Below are positions 41,827 to 51,058 of a stretch of 64,000 bases of DNA, in pieces (positions within the stretch are counted from its first letter, which is position 1; every line of letters starts with the position of its first letter). The stretch comes from Oleiagrimonas sp963817755. Lineage in GTDB: Bacteria > Pseudomonadota > Gammaproteobacteria > Xanthomonadales > Rhodanobacteraceae. Location of the stretch: positions 372,001-436,000 of the forward strand of contig CAWFPB010000001.1 in assembly GCA_963817755.1 (NCBI GenBank), given 5' to 3'. The position numbers and the translations under genes are program-made. Below the pieces are notes generated by a model. The model had not been told where the DNA came from, searched no databases, and saw only the letters and a program-made list of their open reading frames with translations.

Positions 41827-44800
41827 ATGAGACTAGAAGACGACATCGATTTCACCACCCTTACCTGGGTCAAGTCGGAGCTCGACGAAGCGCTGCAGCG
41901 TGCGCGCGAATTGCTCGAGGCCTACGTCGACGCCCCGGAAGACAGTGGTCCCATGCGCACCTGCGCGCAGGTCCTGCACCAGGTGCAGGGCACCTTGCGC
42001 ATGGTCGAGCTGTATGGCGCCGCCATGGTGGTGCAGGAGATGGAGCAGCTGGTCCAGGCCCTGCTCGAGGACAGGGTCGACCAGCGCGATGATGCCTATG
42101 CCGCGTTGATGAGCGGTCTGGTGCAGTTGCCCGACTATCTTGAGCGCCTGCAGAGCAGCCACCGCGACGTATCCGTGGTACTGCTGCCCCTGCTCAACGA
42201 ATTGCGCAACAGCCGCGGCGCGGAATCGCTGCACGAATCGGTACTGTTCACGCCGAACCTGGAGGCCCCGCTGCCCGATGAGGCGCCGGGTACGCCGGTT
42301 CCGCTGTCTCCCGAGACCCTCAAGCGCGACGTGAGTCAATTGCGCCAGCAGTTCCAGCAGCCGCTGCTGGCCTGGTTCCGAGGCCAGGGCGGCAAGCAGA
42401 GCCTGGAGCAGATGCGCGACACCATGGATGCGCTGGCCGGCAAATGCCACAGCCTGGCCGGACGTCGCCTGTGGTGGATCACCGCGGGCGTACTCGATGG
42501 CATGGTCGAGGGGCGGCTCGAGGAACACTCGGCCGAGGTCAAGCAGCTGATCGGCCGTGTCGACCGCGCCATCCGCGTCCTGATCGACGGCGGCGAAATG
42601 GCGCTGGTCGAAGGACACGCCGTGGAGTTGGCGCGCCAGTTGCTGTACTACGTTGCGCGCGCCACCCCCGGGTCCGAGCGCCTGGCGGCCATCGGCCGCA
42701 CGTACGGCCTCAATCACCTGCTGCCCGACGCAGCCGAAGTCGAGCACGCCCGCAGTTCCATGACCGGCCACAACCGCGTGTTGCTGGATACGGTCTCGCA
42801 TGCGATCAAGGAAGACCTCCTGCGCGTCAAGGATGCGCTGGACCTGTACCTTCGCCAGTCGGGAAGTGGCGATCCGTCGGAATTTTCCAGCCAGGCGGAA
42901 TCGCTGGACCGGGTGGCCGACACCCTCGGTATGCTGGGCCTGAACGTGCCGCGCCGGGTGGTCGGCGAGCAGCGCCGCATCATCCAGGATATCGCCTCCG
43001 GCGCGCGTCCGGCCGACGAGGAAACACTGCTCGACGTGGCCGGTGCGCTGCTGTACGTGGAAGCCTCCCTCGACGATCACATCGAGAGCCTGGGTGCCGT
43101 CGAGTCCGCGGGCATGGCCGCGATGGCCGGCGAAGACGAGGATGTCGAGGCATCCGAAACCTCCGCAAGCGAGCGGCCATTGCCGCGCAGCGAGGCGCGC
43201 CAGGTGCTGGGCAGCCTGCTGCGTGAAGCCGTGGGCAACCTGGGAAAGGTGAAGGATGCCATCGTGGCCTTCATCGAGTCTCCCTGGGACCACGAGCATC
43301 TCAAGCACGCCCCCGGGCAGCTCGACGAGACGGCCGGCGCGCTGCGCATGCTGGGCGAGGAACGCACCGGCACCCTGCTGGAAGGCGTAGGACGCTTCAT
43401 CGACAACGAGCTGGTCATCGAGAAGCGCATTCCGACCACCGAACAAATGGACAAGCTGGCCGATGCGCTGGCGTCCCTGGAGTACTACCTGGAATCCGCG
43501 CGCGATCGCCGCGGCGGCCTGGGGCACATCCTCGACGTCGCCGAGCAGGCCCTACGCGACCTCGGGTACTGGCCGGTGCCCCCGCGCCGTGCGCCGGAGG
43601 AGACGGCGGTCGAGGATGTCGCCCACGAGCCGGAGGCACTGGACGCGGGCGCGCTGGACGAGACGGTCAGCCTTGCCGAAGGCAAAGATCTGAGCGACCT
43701 GGTGGTCGGCGAGGCCGGCCAGGAGCCGGAAACGTCCGAGGACATCGCCGGCTTGCGCCTGGCCGACACCGAGACCACCGCCACGCCGCAGGGCGAGGAC
43801 TGGGTCGAGGTCGAGGAGGAAATCGAGGTCGAGGCCGGAGCGGACGATCCGCTTGCCGACGAAGCCGGTTTCCAGGGCACCACCGACGAGATCGACGCGG
43901 AAATTCGTGAAGTCTTCCTGGAGGAAGTGCAGGAAGAAATCGAAGGGCTTCAGCAAAGCCTGGAGACCTGGAAGCTCAAACCCGAAGATCATGACAAGCT
44001 GAACCCGATCCGGCGCGCGTTCCACACGCTCAAGGGTTCGGGCCGCCTGGTGGGCGCCAAGGTGCTGGGCGAGTTCAGCTGGAAGGTCGAGAACATGCTC
44101 AACCGCGTGCTCGACAGCACGATCACGGCCAGTCCGGCCGTGGTCACCCTGGTCGATCATGCGGTCGTGGCCCTGCCGCAACTGCTGGACGCATTGCACG
44201 GCAAGGGCCGACCGACGGCGCCGCTATCGCGCATCATGGATCTGGCCGACCGAATCACTGCCGGCGAGACGCCGGACGTGGCGAGCGAACTCCAGACCTC
44301 GGGCGCCACCGTCAAGCGCGTGGTCAAGCGCCGCGTGCCGCGCGTGGAGACGGATATCGAGGACATTCCGAGCGCGACCCTGGCCGGCGTCGGTTCGGAG
44401 GACACGGCGTCCGATTCGGACGCTGGGCCGGACGAAATCCTGTCCATGCCGGTGCTGCCGCACATGGATCCGGTGCTCCTGGAGATCCTGCGCAGCGAGA
44501 TTACCCAGCATCTGGCCACGGTGCGCGGCGCGCTGGATGCATCCGCTGGCGGCGAACTGACCGTCGACGAACCGCTGCTGCGTGCGGTGCACACCATGCA
44601 TGGCGCCATTGCCATGGTCGAGGTTCCGCTGCTGTCGGAAGTCCTGTCGCCGCTCGAGGGCTACCTCAAGCGGCTGCGTGCCGGACAGGTCGCCATGCCG
44701 ACCGAGGGCCAGGAAGCCGTGGCCGAGGCGGTGCAGGTCACCGAACAGGTGGCTGCACAGTTCGACAGCTCGGAACCGGTACTGCCCGATACGTCGACCC

Positions 44801-47800
44801 TGGTGGAGCGGCTCAACGCCTTGCGCGATGCCCTGGCCGAACCGAACCTGGCCCATGTGGTCTACGGCCACGATCCGGACGAAAGCGAGACTGCGTCCGA
44901 AGGCGAGGCCGACACCGCCGCGCTGGACGTCAGCGCCGTATCCGTGGAAGGGGAGGACGCCAGCGACACGGTCGAAACGATCGACCTGGAATCCGATCCG
45001 GAGACATCCATCACCGAGATCGACCTCGACGCCCTGATGGACGAGCGCGAGATCGACGAAATCCCGACCGCCGGTTCAACCGACGCCGAATCCTCGACCA
45101 GGGACATGCCGGAACAGGCATCCCCGGACGAGGCGACCGCCACCGGACCGGATGCGGATACGTCCATGCCGCCGGACGAGGCGGAGTCCGAAGCGGAAGC
45201 CGAACCGGAAACCGAAACCGAAGCCGAAGCCGAAGCCGAAACCGAAACCGAAACCGAAGCCGAAGCCGAAGCCGAAGCCGAAGCGGAAGCGGAAGCGGAA
45301 GCGGAAGCGGAAGCGGAAGCGGAAGCGGAAGCGGAGCCCGAGCCCGAGCCCGAGCCCGAAGCCACCCCTGCGGCGGTATCCGCGCTGTCGGCACTGCCCG
45401 GGGATTTCCGTTTTCCGCAGGACCCGCAGCCCGAGGGCACGCTGGACAAGCCCGACCTCGATACCGACCTGCTGGAAATCTTCATCGAGGAAAGCCGCGA
45501 CATCCTCGACCATGCCGACGGCGTGATGGCGCGCCTTCGCGAAGCGCCGCAGGCGCGCGAATACATGGTCGATCTCAAGCGCGACCTGCATACCCTCAAG
45601 GGTGGTGCGCGCATGGCCAGCCTGGAGGAAATTGGCGGCCTCGGTCATGCCATGGAAACCATGCTCGAAGCCGTGGATGCGGGGCACCTGGGTATCGACG
45701 CGGTGACCATCGAATCGCTCGAGCGCGGCTTCGATCGTCTGCACGAGCTGGTCCAGCGCGTGTCCGCCCAGCAGGCCGTGGCCATGCCCAGCCAGGCGAT
45801 TGCCTTTTTCGAGGCGATGGCACGTGGACAGAAGCCGGGCGTGAGCGATACCGCCACGCCGGCATCGGTACCCGAGTCGGCCCAATCGCAGGCTCCGACG
45901 GCGAGCACGCCGGCACCGGCCAAGACCTCCACCGCTCCGGCGCGCCGCAGGCCGCCGCTGATGGAGGAGGAAGAGGAACTTTCGCGCGCGCCGCAGGAAA
46001 TGATCCGCGTGCGCGCCGAGCTGCTCGATTCGCTGGTCAACTACGCGGGCGAGGTGTCCATCTACCGCGCGCGCCTGGAACAGCAGGTCAGCAGCTACCG
46101 CTACAACCTGGTCGAGTTCGAGCAGACCGTCGACCGTCTGCGCGACCAGCTGCGCAAGCTGGAAATCGAGACCGAGGCGCAGATCATCGCGCGCTACCAG
46201 CGCGAGAACGAGGACGCCGGCCAGGCCGGTTTCGATCCGCTGGAGCTGGATCGCTTCTCCCAGCTGCAGCAGTACTCGCGCGCACTGGCCGAGTCGGTGT
46301 CCGATCTGGTCTCGCTACAGACCATGCTCGACGACATCACCCGCCAGTCCGAGACATTGCTGCTGCAGCAGTCGCGCGTCAGTTCGGAACTGCAGGAAGG
46401 CCTCATGCGCACGCGCATGGTGCCGTTCGACTCCATGGTGCCGACCTTGCGCCGTACCCTGCGCCAGGCCGCCACCGATGTCGGCAAGCGGGCACAACTG
46501 CGCGTGGCCGGCGCCCACGGCGAAATGGACCGCAACCTGCTCGAGCGCATGAAGGCGCCGTTCGAACACATGATGCGCAACGCGCTGGCGCACGGCATTG
46601 AGTCGCGCGAGGCGCGCAAGAAGGCGGGCAAGCCCGAGGAAGGCACGGTGTCCATCGACGTCAGTCGCGATGCCACCGAGGTGCTGATCCGGGTGCGCGA
46701 CGACGGTGGCGGCATCGACCGCGACGCCATCCGCGCCAAGGCCATCGAACGCGGACTGATGCGTCCGGATGCGAAGCTGTCCGACCGCGACCTGTTCGGT
46801 TTCATCCTCGAAAGCGGCTTCTCCACCGCCCAGTCGGTGACACAGCTCGCCGGCCGCGGCGTCGGCATGGACGTGGTTGCCAACGAAATCAAGCAGATGG
46901 GCGGCACGCTCAGCATTGATTCGGAACTTGGCAAGGGCACCACCTTCAACATCCGCCTGCCGTTCACGCTGGCGGTGACCCAGGCCATCATGGTCAAGGT
47001 CGGCGAGCTGGTGTTCGCCCTGCCGATGACCTCTGTGCAGGGCGTGGCGCGAATCGGCCGCGAGGAACTCAAGCGTCGCCTGAGCGAAGAAAGCCCGACC
47101 TTCACCTATGCCGGCGAGGAATACAGCATCCACGACCTGGCACAGTTGCTGGACGTGCCGGCCGGTCACCTCACCGACGACACCCAGCCGCCGCTGCTGT
47201 TGGCACGCAGCGGCGACCTGCATGCGGCCGTACGCATCGACAGCGTGATCGGGTCGCGCGAAATCGTGGTCAAGTCGGTCGGTCCGCAGGTCAGCTCGGT
47301 GCCGGGCATCTTCGGAGCCACCATCATGGGCGACGGCTCGGTGGTGATGATCCTGGACCTGGCCCCGCTGGTACGCCACGGCGTCGCGCTCAAGCAGCAT
47401 GCCGATGCCGAGAAACTGGAAGCGGAGATCGAGAAGCGTCCGATCGCGCCGCAGGAGCAGCGCGAGCACCCGCTGGTCATGGTGGTGGACGATTCGATCA
47501 CCATGCGCAAGGTGAGCGGCCGCATCCTCGAGCGTCACGATTACGAGGTCAGTACGGCCAAGGACGGCATGGACGCGGTGGAGAAGCTGCAGGAACGCGT
47601 CCCCGACCTGATGCTGCTGGATATCGAGATGCCGCGCATGGACGGCTACGAGCTGGCCACGTACATGAAGAACGACTCGCGTCTCAAGCACGTGCCGATC
47701 ATCATGATCACCTCGCGTACCGGCGAAAAGCATCGCCAGCGTGCCCTGGACATCGGCGTCGAGCGCTATCTGGGCAAGCCCTACCAGGAGAATGACCTGA

Positions 47801-47841
47801 TCACGCAGATCCGCGAGCTGCTTGATGCGCGTGACGGGTAA
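41827..47841 (+). CDS. chpA: Hybrid chemosensory histidine kinase ChpA (PilL)
   Basis: This is a 2004-residue cytoplasmic kinase, the signalling core of the Pil-Chp system. It has an N-terminal series of degenerate HPt-like modules, then HPt-type sites at H733 (FHTLKGSGR), H922 (VHTMHGAIAM, degenerate) and H1255 (LHTLKGGAR). A dimerisation domain and a CheA-type ATPase domain follow (MRTRMVPFDSM to MRNALAHGIE, with the VGMDVV motif), then a CheW-like domain and a C-terminal receiver (VVDDSITMRK, phospho-acceptor D1932). A 60-residue Glu/Ala/Thr/Pro repeat (about 1119-1178) separates the HPt modules. The gene is 190 bp after pilJ. Confidence 0.95.
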   Translation: MRLEDDIDFTTLTWVKSELDEALQRARELLEAYVDAPEDSGPMRTCAQVLHQVQGTLRMVELYGAAMVVQEMEQLVQALLEDRVDQRDDAYAALMSGLVQLPDYLERLQSSHRDVSVVLLPLLNELRNSRGAESLHESVLFTPNLEAPLPDEAPGTPVPLSPETLKRDVSQLRQQFQQPLLAWFRGQGGKQSLEQMRDTMDALAGKCHSLAGRRLWWITAGVLDGMVEGRLEEHSAEVKQLIGRVDRAIRVLIDGGEMALVEGHAVELARQLLYYVARATPGSERLAAIGRTYGLNHLLPDAAEVEHARSSMTGHNRVLLDTVSHAIKEDLLRVKDALDLYLRQSGSGDPSEFSSQAESLDRVADTLGMLGLNVPRRVVGEQRRIIQDIASGARPADEETLLDVAGALLYVEASLDDHIESLGAVESAGMAAMAGEDEDVEASETSASERPLPRSEARQVLGSLLREAVGNLGKVKDAIVAFIESPWDHEHLKHAPGQLDETAGALRMLGEERTGTLLEGVGRFIDNELVIEKRIPTTEQMDKLADALASLEYYLESARDRRGGLGHILDVAEQALRDLGYWPVPPRRAPEETAVEDVAHEPEALDAGALDETVSLAEGKDLSDLVVGEAGQEPETSEDIAGLRLADTETTATPQGEDWVEVEEEIEVEAGADDPLADEAGFQGTTDEIDAEIREVFLEEVQEEIEGLQQSLETWKLKPEDHDKLNPIRRAFHTLKGSGRLVGAKVLGEFSWKVENMLNRVLDSTITASPAVVTLVDHAVVALPQLLDALHGKGRPTAPLSRIMDLADRITAGETPDVASELQTSGATVKRVVKRRVPRVETDIEDIPSATLAGVGSEDTASDSDAGPDEILSMPVLPHMDPVLLEILRSEITQHLATVRGALDASAGGELTVDEPLLRAVHTMHGAIAMVEVPLLSEVLSPLEGYLKRLRAGQVAMPTEGQEAVAEAVQVTEQVAAQFDSSEPVLPDTSTLVERLNALRDALAEPNLAHVVYGHDPDESETASEGEADTAALDVSAVSVEGEDASDTVETIDLESDPETSITEIDLDALMDEREIDEIPTAGSTDAESSTRDMPEQASPDEATATGPDADTSMPPDEAESEAEAEPETETEAEAEAETETETEAEAEAEAEAEAEAEAEAEAEAEAEAEPEPEPEPEATPAAVSALSALPGDFRFPQDPQPEGTLDKPDLDTDLLEIFIEESRDILDHADGVMARLREAPQAREYMVDLKRDLHTLKGGARMASLEEIGGLGHAMETMLEAVDAGHLGIDAVTIESLERGFDRLHELVQRVSAQQAVAMPSQAIAFFEAMARGQKPGVSDTATPASVPESAQSQAPTASTPAPAKTSTAPARRRPPLMEEEEELSRAPQEMIRVRAELLDSLVNYAGEVSIYRARLEQQVSSYRYNLVEFEQTVDRLRDQLRKLEIETEAQIIARYQRENEDAGQAGFDPLELDRFSQLQQYSRALAESVSDLVSLQTMLDDITRQSETLLLQQSRVSSELQEGLMRTRMVPFDSMVPTLRRTLRQAATDVGKRAQLRVAGAHGEMDRNLLERMKAPFEHMMRNALAHGIESREARKKAGKPEEGTVSIDVSRDATEVLIRVRDDGGGIDRDAIRAKAIERGLMRPDAKLSDRDLFGFILESGFSTAQSVTQLAGRGVGMDVVANEIKQMGGTLSIDSELGKGTTFNIRLPFTLAVTQAIMVKVGELVFALPMTSVQGVARIGREELKRRLSEESPTFTYAGEEYSIHDLAQLLDVPAGHLTDDTQPPLLLARSGDLHAAVRIDSVIGSREIVVKSVGPQVSSVPGIFGATIMGDGSVVMILDLAPLVRHGVALKQHADAEKLEAEIEKRPIAPQEQREHPLVMVVDDSITMRKVSGRILERHDYEVSTAKDGMDAVEKLQERVPDLMLLDIEMPRMDGYELATYMKNDSRLKHVPIIMITSRTGEKHRQRALDIGVERYLGKPYQENDLITQIRELLDARDG
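45181..45360 (+). repeat. 6-bp tandem repeat in chpA (Glu-Ala/Glu-Thr tract)
   Basis: A run of about 30 copies of a GAAGCC/GAAACC/GAAGCG-type hexamer encodes alternating Glu and Ala, Thr or Pro (residues about 1119-1178). Since each unit is two codons, length changes keep the frame and would alter only the linker between HPt modules. Confidence 0.9.
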
Positions 47842-47848
47842 GCAAGGC

Positions 47849-49789
47849 ATGAGCGAGCAAAGTCAGACATCTGGCGGGCCGGGGGTTGTCCTGCTGTTCG
47901 AGGATGCGCAGCTGAGCGCGCACCTGCGCGAGGCCCTGGTCGAGGCCGGGGCACGCATCGTGCACGAAGGCCCTGCCACCCGCGTCACGCGCGAGGAACT
48001 GGCCGGCAACGGTGCCGATGTCGTGGTGATCAACCTCGATGACAAGGTCGAGGCACACCTGGACAACCTGTACGCGATGTTCGACGAGGAGCGCCAGCGC
48101 ATCGTGTTCAACGATGCAGAGGCCTCCAGCGGACTGTCCGGATGGGACCAGGCCCGCTGGGCACGCCATCTGGCGGCCAAACTGGTGGATGCACTCGATG
48201 TCGACCCGCCCCGACCGGTCGAAGGGCGTCCGATCGAGGCGCACCCCACCCAATTGCTGCTGCCGGACGAGGACATGCCGGAGGCCCCTCCGGCGGAAGT
48301 CGAACCGTCCCAAGTGGCCGATGCACATGACCAGGCCGATGCGGCGCGCCAGAGCGAGGAGCTGACCGCCGAACTCGAGGCCCTGCTGGCAGAGGACGGC
48401 GACCTGCTGGGCCGCAACGATGATGGCGATCCGGTGTCCTCGGGTCCGCTCGAAGGCATGCAGCTGGACGAAGGCGACATCGGCGATGCCGACCTGGATG
48501 CCATCCAGGCCATTCCAGACAGCGCCAGTCCGCCGCCCGCCGCGACGCCGTCGCATGACGAGACTCCGGCTGCGTCCGGTGCCGAGACATCAGTCCGCAG
48601 TGGACTCCATGACCCGGACATGGCGTTCGAAGAGACCCTGCGCCAGTTCGACCAGGCGCTGGCCGAACGCGAACAGTCCGAGGCCGAACAGTCCGGCCAG
48701 GCCGGGCAGCCGGCCCCGGAACAGGATGGATCACCCGAACCTGCGGCCGCGGCAGAGGCGGATGCGGTCGATGCAGACCGGGACGGGGAGACGGGCGAGC
48801 AGACACAAGGCGAAGCGGCTTCTTCCGAGCCCCTGAAGGATCGGGCGTTGGAAGGGAAGGGCAGCCCGTATTCGCTGGTCGATCCGGACGACGATCGTCC
48901 GCTCGATGCTTCGGCCATGGAAACCCGGACCGTCCAGACACCGGATGCACCGGACTGGGATCTGGTCGACTTCGACCTCGAGTCGGACGATACGGACACG
49001 GTCGAGATCATCCAGCAAAAGGGCTCGGGTGAAGCACCCGCAGACCCTTCCGAGTTCGGCATCGAGAAGGTGTCGGCCAGCGACTACCTGGCTCCGGAAG
49101 GCGAGGGCGATGAAGCCTCGGCGTCCGTGGAGCCGAGCTTCAACCTCGAACTGGAACCGATGGAAAAAGCGGTGGCGCCGAAGATCTACGGCGTGGATAC
49201 CGGACTCGAAAGCGGCATCCAGCATGCCGTGGTGCTGGCCGCGGGGCAAAGCGAAGAGTCGCGCAGTACCCTGCGGAACTTCCTGGCCGCGATCGACCGC
49301 GTGCCCAAGGCGGCGATCGTGGCGGTCGTGCACCAGCAATCCCCGGATGACCTGAAGACCCTGGCTGCCGAGCTCAACGCGGCCAGTCCGATCCTGTCCG
49401 TGCGCGTGGCCGCCGATACGGGCAAGGTTCGCCACGGAGACCTGGTGCTGGTGCCCGCCGGCAAGCAGGCCGCCCTGGAGTCCAGCGGTCGCATGCAATT
49501 GCTGGATGCATCGGGCCAGCCGCTGAGCAGCCCATCCATCGATCTCACCCTGACCCTGGTGGCCCAGGAGCTGGGCGAGCACGTGCTGGCCATCATCCTG
49601 GCCGGCGATGCCGTCGATGCCCTGGCCGGCGCCCAGGCCGTGGTCGATGCCGGCGGAGCCGTCTGGGCGCTGGATCCGGCCGATTGCACGGAAAACACCA
49701 TGGTTTCGGTCATCTGCGAGGAACAACTGGCCCGGCACACGGGTACGCCCGCGGAACTGGCCGCACGCATGCTCGAGGAACTGTCATGA
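47849..49789 (+). CDS. chpB: Degenerate CheB-type methylesterase-like protein (ChpB-like)
   Basis: This is a 646-residue protein. Residues 1-110 resemble a divergent receiver or its remnant (VVLLFEDAQLSAHLREALVEAG). A long acidic, low-complexity middle (about 110-430) follows. The C-terminal domain (about 455-646) aligns with CheB methylesterase: Ser in AAGQSEESRS, His in AVVHQQSPDD and Asp in LAGDAVDALAG sit where the catalytic triad should be, but the surrounding glycines (GASTGG, GMG) are lost. Activity is thus doubtful. Position after chpA and before a ChpC-like gene supports the ChpB identity. Confidence 0.75.
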   Translation: MSEQSQTSGGPGVVLLFEDAQLSAHLREALVEAGARIVHEGPATRVTREELAGNGADVVVINLDDKVEAHLDNLYAMFDEERQRIVFNDAEASSGLSGWDQARWARHLAAKLVDALDVDPPRPVEGRPIEAHPTQLLLPDEDMPEAPPAEVEPSQVADAHDQADAARQSEELTAELEALLAEDGDLLGRNDDGDPVSSGPLEGMQLDEGDIGDADLDAIQAIPDSASPPPAATPSHDETPAASGAETSVRSGLHDPDMAFEETLRQFDQALAEREQSEAEQSGQAGQPAPEQDGSPEPAAAAEADAVDADRDGETGEQTQGEAASSEPLKDRALEGKGSPYSLVDPDDDRPLDASAMETRTVQTPDAPDWDLVDFDLESDDTDTVEIIQQKGSGEAPADPSEFGIEKVSASDYLAPEGEGDEASASVEPSFNLELEPMEKAVAPKIYGVDTGLESGIQHAVVLAAGQSEESRSTLRNFLAAIDRVPKAAIVAVVHQQSPDDLKTLAAELNAASPILSVRVAADTGKVRHGDLVLVPAGKQAALESSGRMQLLDASGQPLSSPSIDLTLTLVAQELGEHVLAIILAGDAVDALAGAQAVVDAGGAVWALDPADCTENTMVSVICEEQLARHTGTPAELAARMLEELS

Positions 49790-50256
49790 ACGCAACCCAG
49801 ACACGTGAAATCCGGGGCGTCCTGATCACCGTGAGCGGCGGACGACTGCTGTTGCCCAACGCCAGTGTCAGCGAAGTCATCACCATGTCCACGCCCGAAC
49901 CGGTGGAAAATGCGCCGGAATGGCTGCTCGGTCGCGTCAGCTGGCGCGGCTGGCGGGTGCCGCTGGTGTCGTTCCCCGGCCTGGTCGGCTGGCCGAAATC
50001 CGAAGGCGCGCTGAACTCGCGCGTGGCCATCATCAAGGCCCTCGGCGGCAATCCGCGCATGCCGTTCTTCGCCATGGTCACCCAGGGCTTTCCGCGCCTG
50101 ACCGCCCTCAACGTGGACGTGGTGGTCAAGGACGACGAAGCCGATCACCTGCCCGAAGGTATCAGCGCGCAGGTCATGGTCCGGGACGACAAGGCGGTCA
50201 TCCCCGACCTTGCCGTCATCGAGAAACGCGTGGCCGAGGCCGTCGAACTGGCCTGA
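49786..50256 (+). CDS. chpC: CheW-like protein ChpC
   Basis: This 156-residue CheW-fold adaptor closes the Pil-Chp operon. Features are REIRGVLITVSGGRLLLPN, WLLGRVSWRGWRVPLVSF (the CheW-type strand with a tryptophan-rich turn) and DKAVIPDLAVIEKRV. In Pseudomonas ChpC supplies ChpA with a second adaptor route, partly redundant with PilI. The ATG overlaps the chpB stop (ATGA), and the gene converges with rsmE. Confidence 0.82.
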   Translation: MNATQTREIRGVLITVSGGRLLLPNASVSEVITMSTPEPVENAPEWLLGRVSWRGWRVPLVSFPGLVGWPKSEGALNSRVAIIKALGGNPRMPFFAMVTQGFPRLTALNVDVVVKDDEADHLPEGISAQVMVRDDKAVIPDLAVIEKRVAEAVELA

Positions 50257-50282
50257 TCCGGTCGACGTTCGACCCACCGGGT

Positions 50283-51017
50283 TCAGAAATCGCCGTGCAG
50301 CGATTGCAGCGCGGCCAGCGCCGCGATGCCCGCGGTTTCGGTGCGCAACACGCGAGGTCCGAGCTGCAGCGAGCGGAACCTCGCCTCGCGCAGCGCCGCC
50401 AGGTCGCGCTCACCCCAGCCGCCCTCCGGTCCCACCGCCAGCACGGCACCGCCGGCGGACAGGTCCAGTTCGCGCGCACGCTGGCCCGATTCGGGCAGCA
50501 GGGCCAGGCGCGGCTGCGGGTCCGCGGCCAGGGACTGCAGCCAGGCAGCCAGCGGTCCCGGTGCCTCGATGTGGGGTATCACCGCACGGCCGGACTGCTC
50601 GCAGGCCGCGATCGCGACCGCACGCCAGTGCGCGAGGCGCTTCTCGGCGCGCCGTGCATCCAGGCGCAACTCGCTGCGTTCGGTCTGCAGGGGCACGATC
50701 CGGGTCACCCCAAGCTCGGTGGACTTCTGAACGATCCAGTCCATTTTTTCGCCGCGCGCCAGGGACTGGGCCAGCGTCAGGCAAAGCGGCGACTCGGCCG
50801 CGGCGGCCACGCGCGCATGGACCTGCACGCGTGCGTTGCGCTTGTCGGCCGCGAGGATCTCCCCGGGATAGTCGTGGCCATCGCCGTTGAACAGGGTCAA
50901 CGGATCGCCCGTGCGCAGGCGCAGGACGCGCACGGCATGCTCGGCGGGGGCGGAGGGTAGATCCAGGCTTTCGCCCGCTTGCAGCGGGGCGTCGACATAC
51001 AGGCGGATGGTGCGCAT
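50283..51017 (-). CDS. rsmE: 16S rRNA m3U1498 methyltransferase
   Basis: This 244-residue SPOUT-class enzyme methylates U1498 of 16S rRNA using S-adenosylmethionine. An N-terminal PUA-like domain (RLYVDAPLQ, then HAVRVLRLRTGD) is followed by the trefoil-knot domain with the SAM-binding signatures AVGPEGGWGERDL and LGPRVLRTETAGIAAL, which are strongly conserved. Length is normal. It converges with chpC over a 26-bp gap and has an ordinary start at 51017. Confidence 0.96.
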   Translation of the reverse strand: MRTIRLYVDAPLQAGESLDLPSAPAEHAVRVLRLRTGDPLTLFNGDGHDYPGEILAADKRNARVQVHARVAAAAESPLCLTLAQSLARGEKMDWIVQKSTELGVTRIVPLQTERSELRLDARRAEKRLAHWRAVAIAACEQSGRAVIPHIEAPGPLAAWLQSLAADPQPRLALLPESGQRARELDLSAGGAVLAVGPEGGWGERDLAALREARFRSLQLGPRVLRTETAGIAALAALQSLHGDF

Positions 51018-51058
51018 GATTCGCGGTTCCCTGGGTTCGTGCTACACGCTAGCGGCAA

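Noticed and set aside
45150..45400. A separate minus-strand gene with Phe-Gly repeats opposite the chpA hexamer repeat
   Set aside because: It is the complement of the Glu-Ala repeat in chpA and has no independent support.
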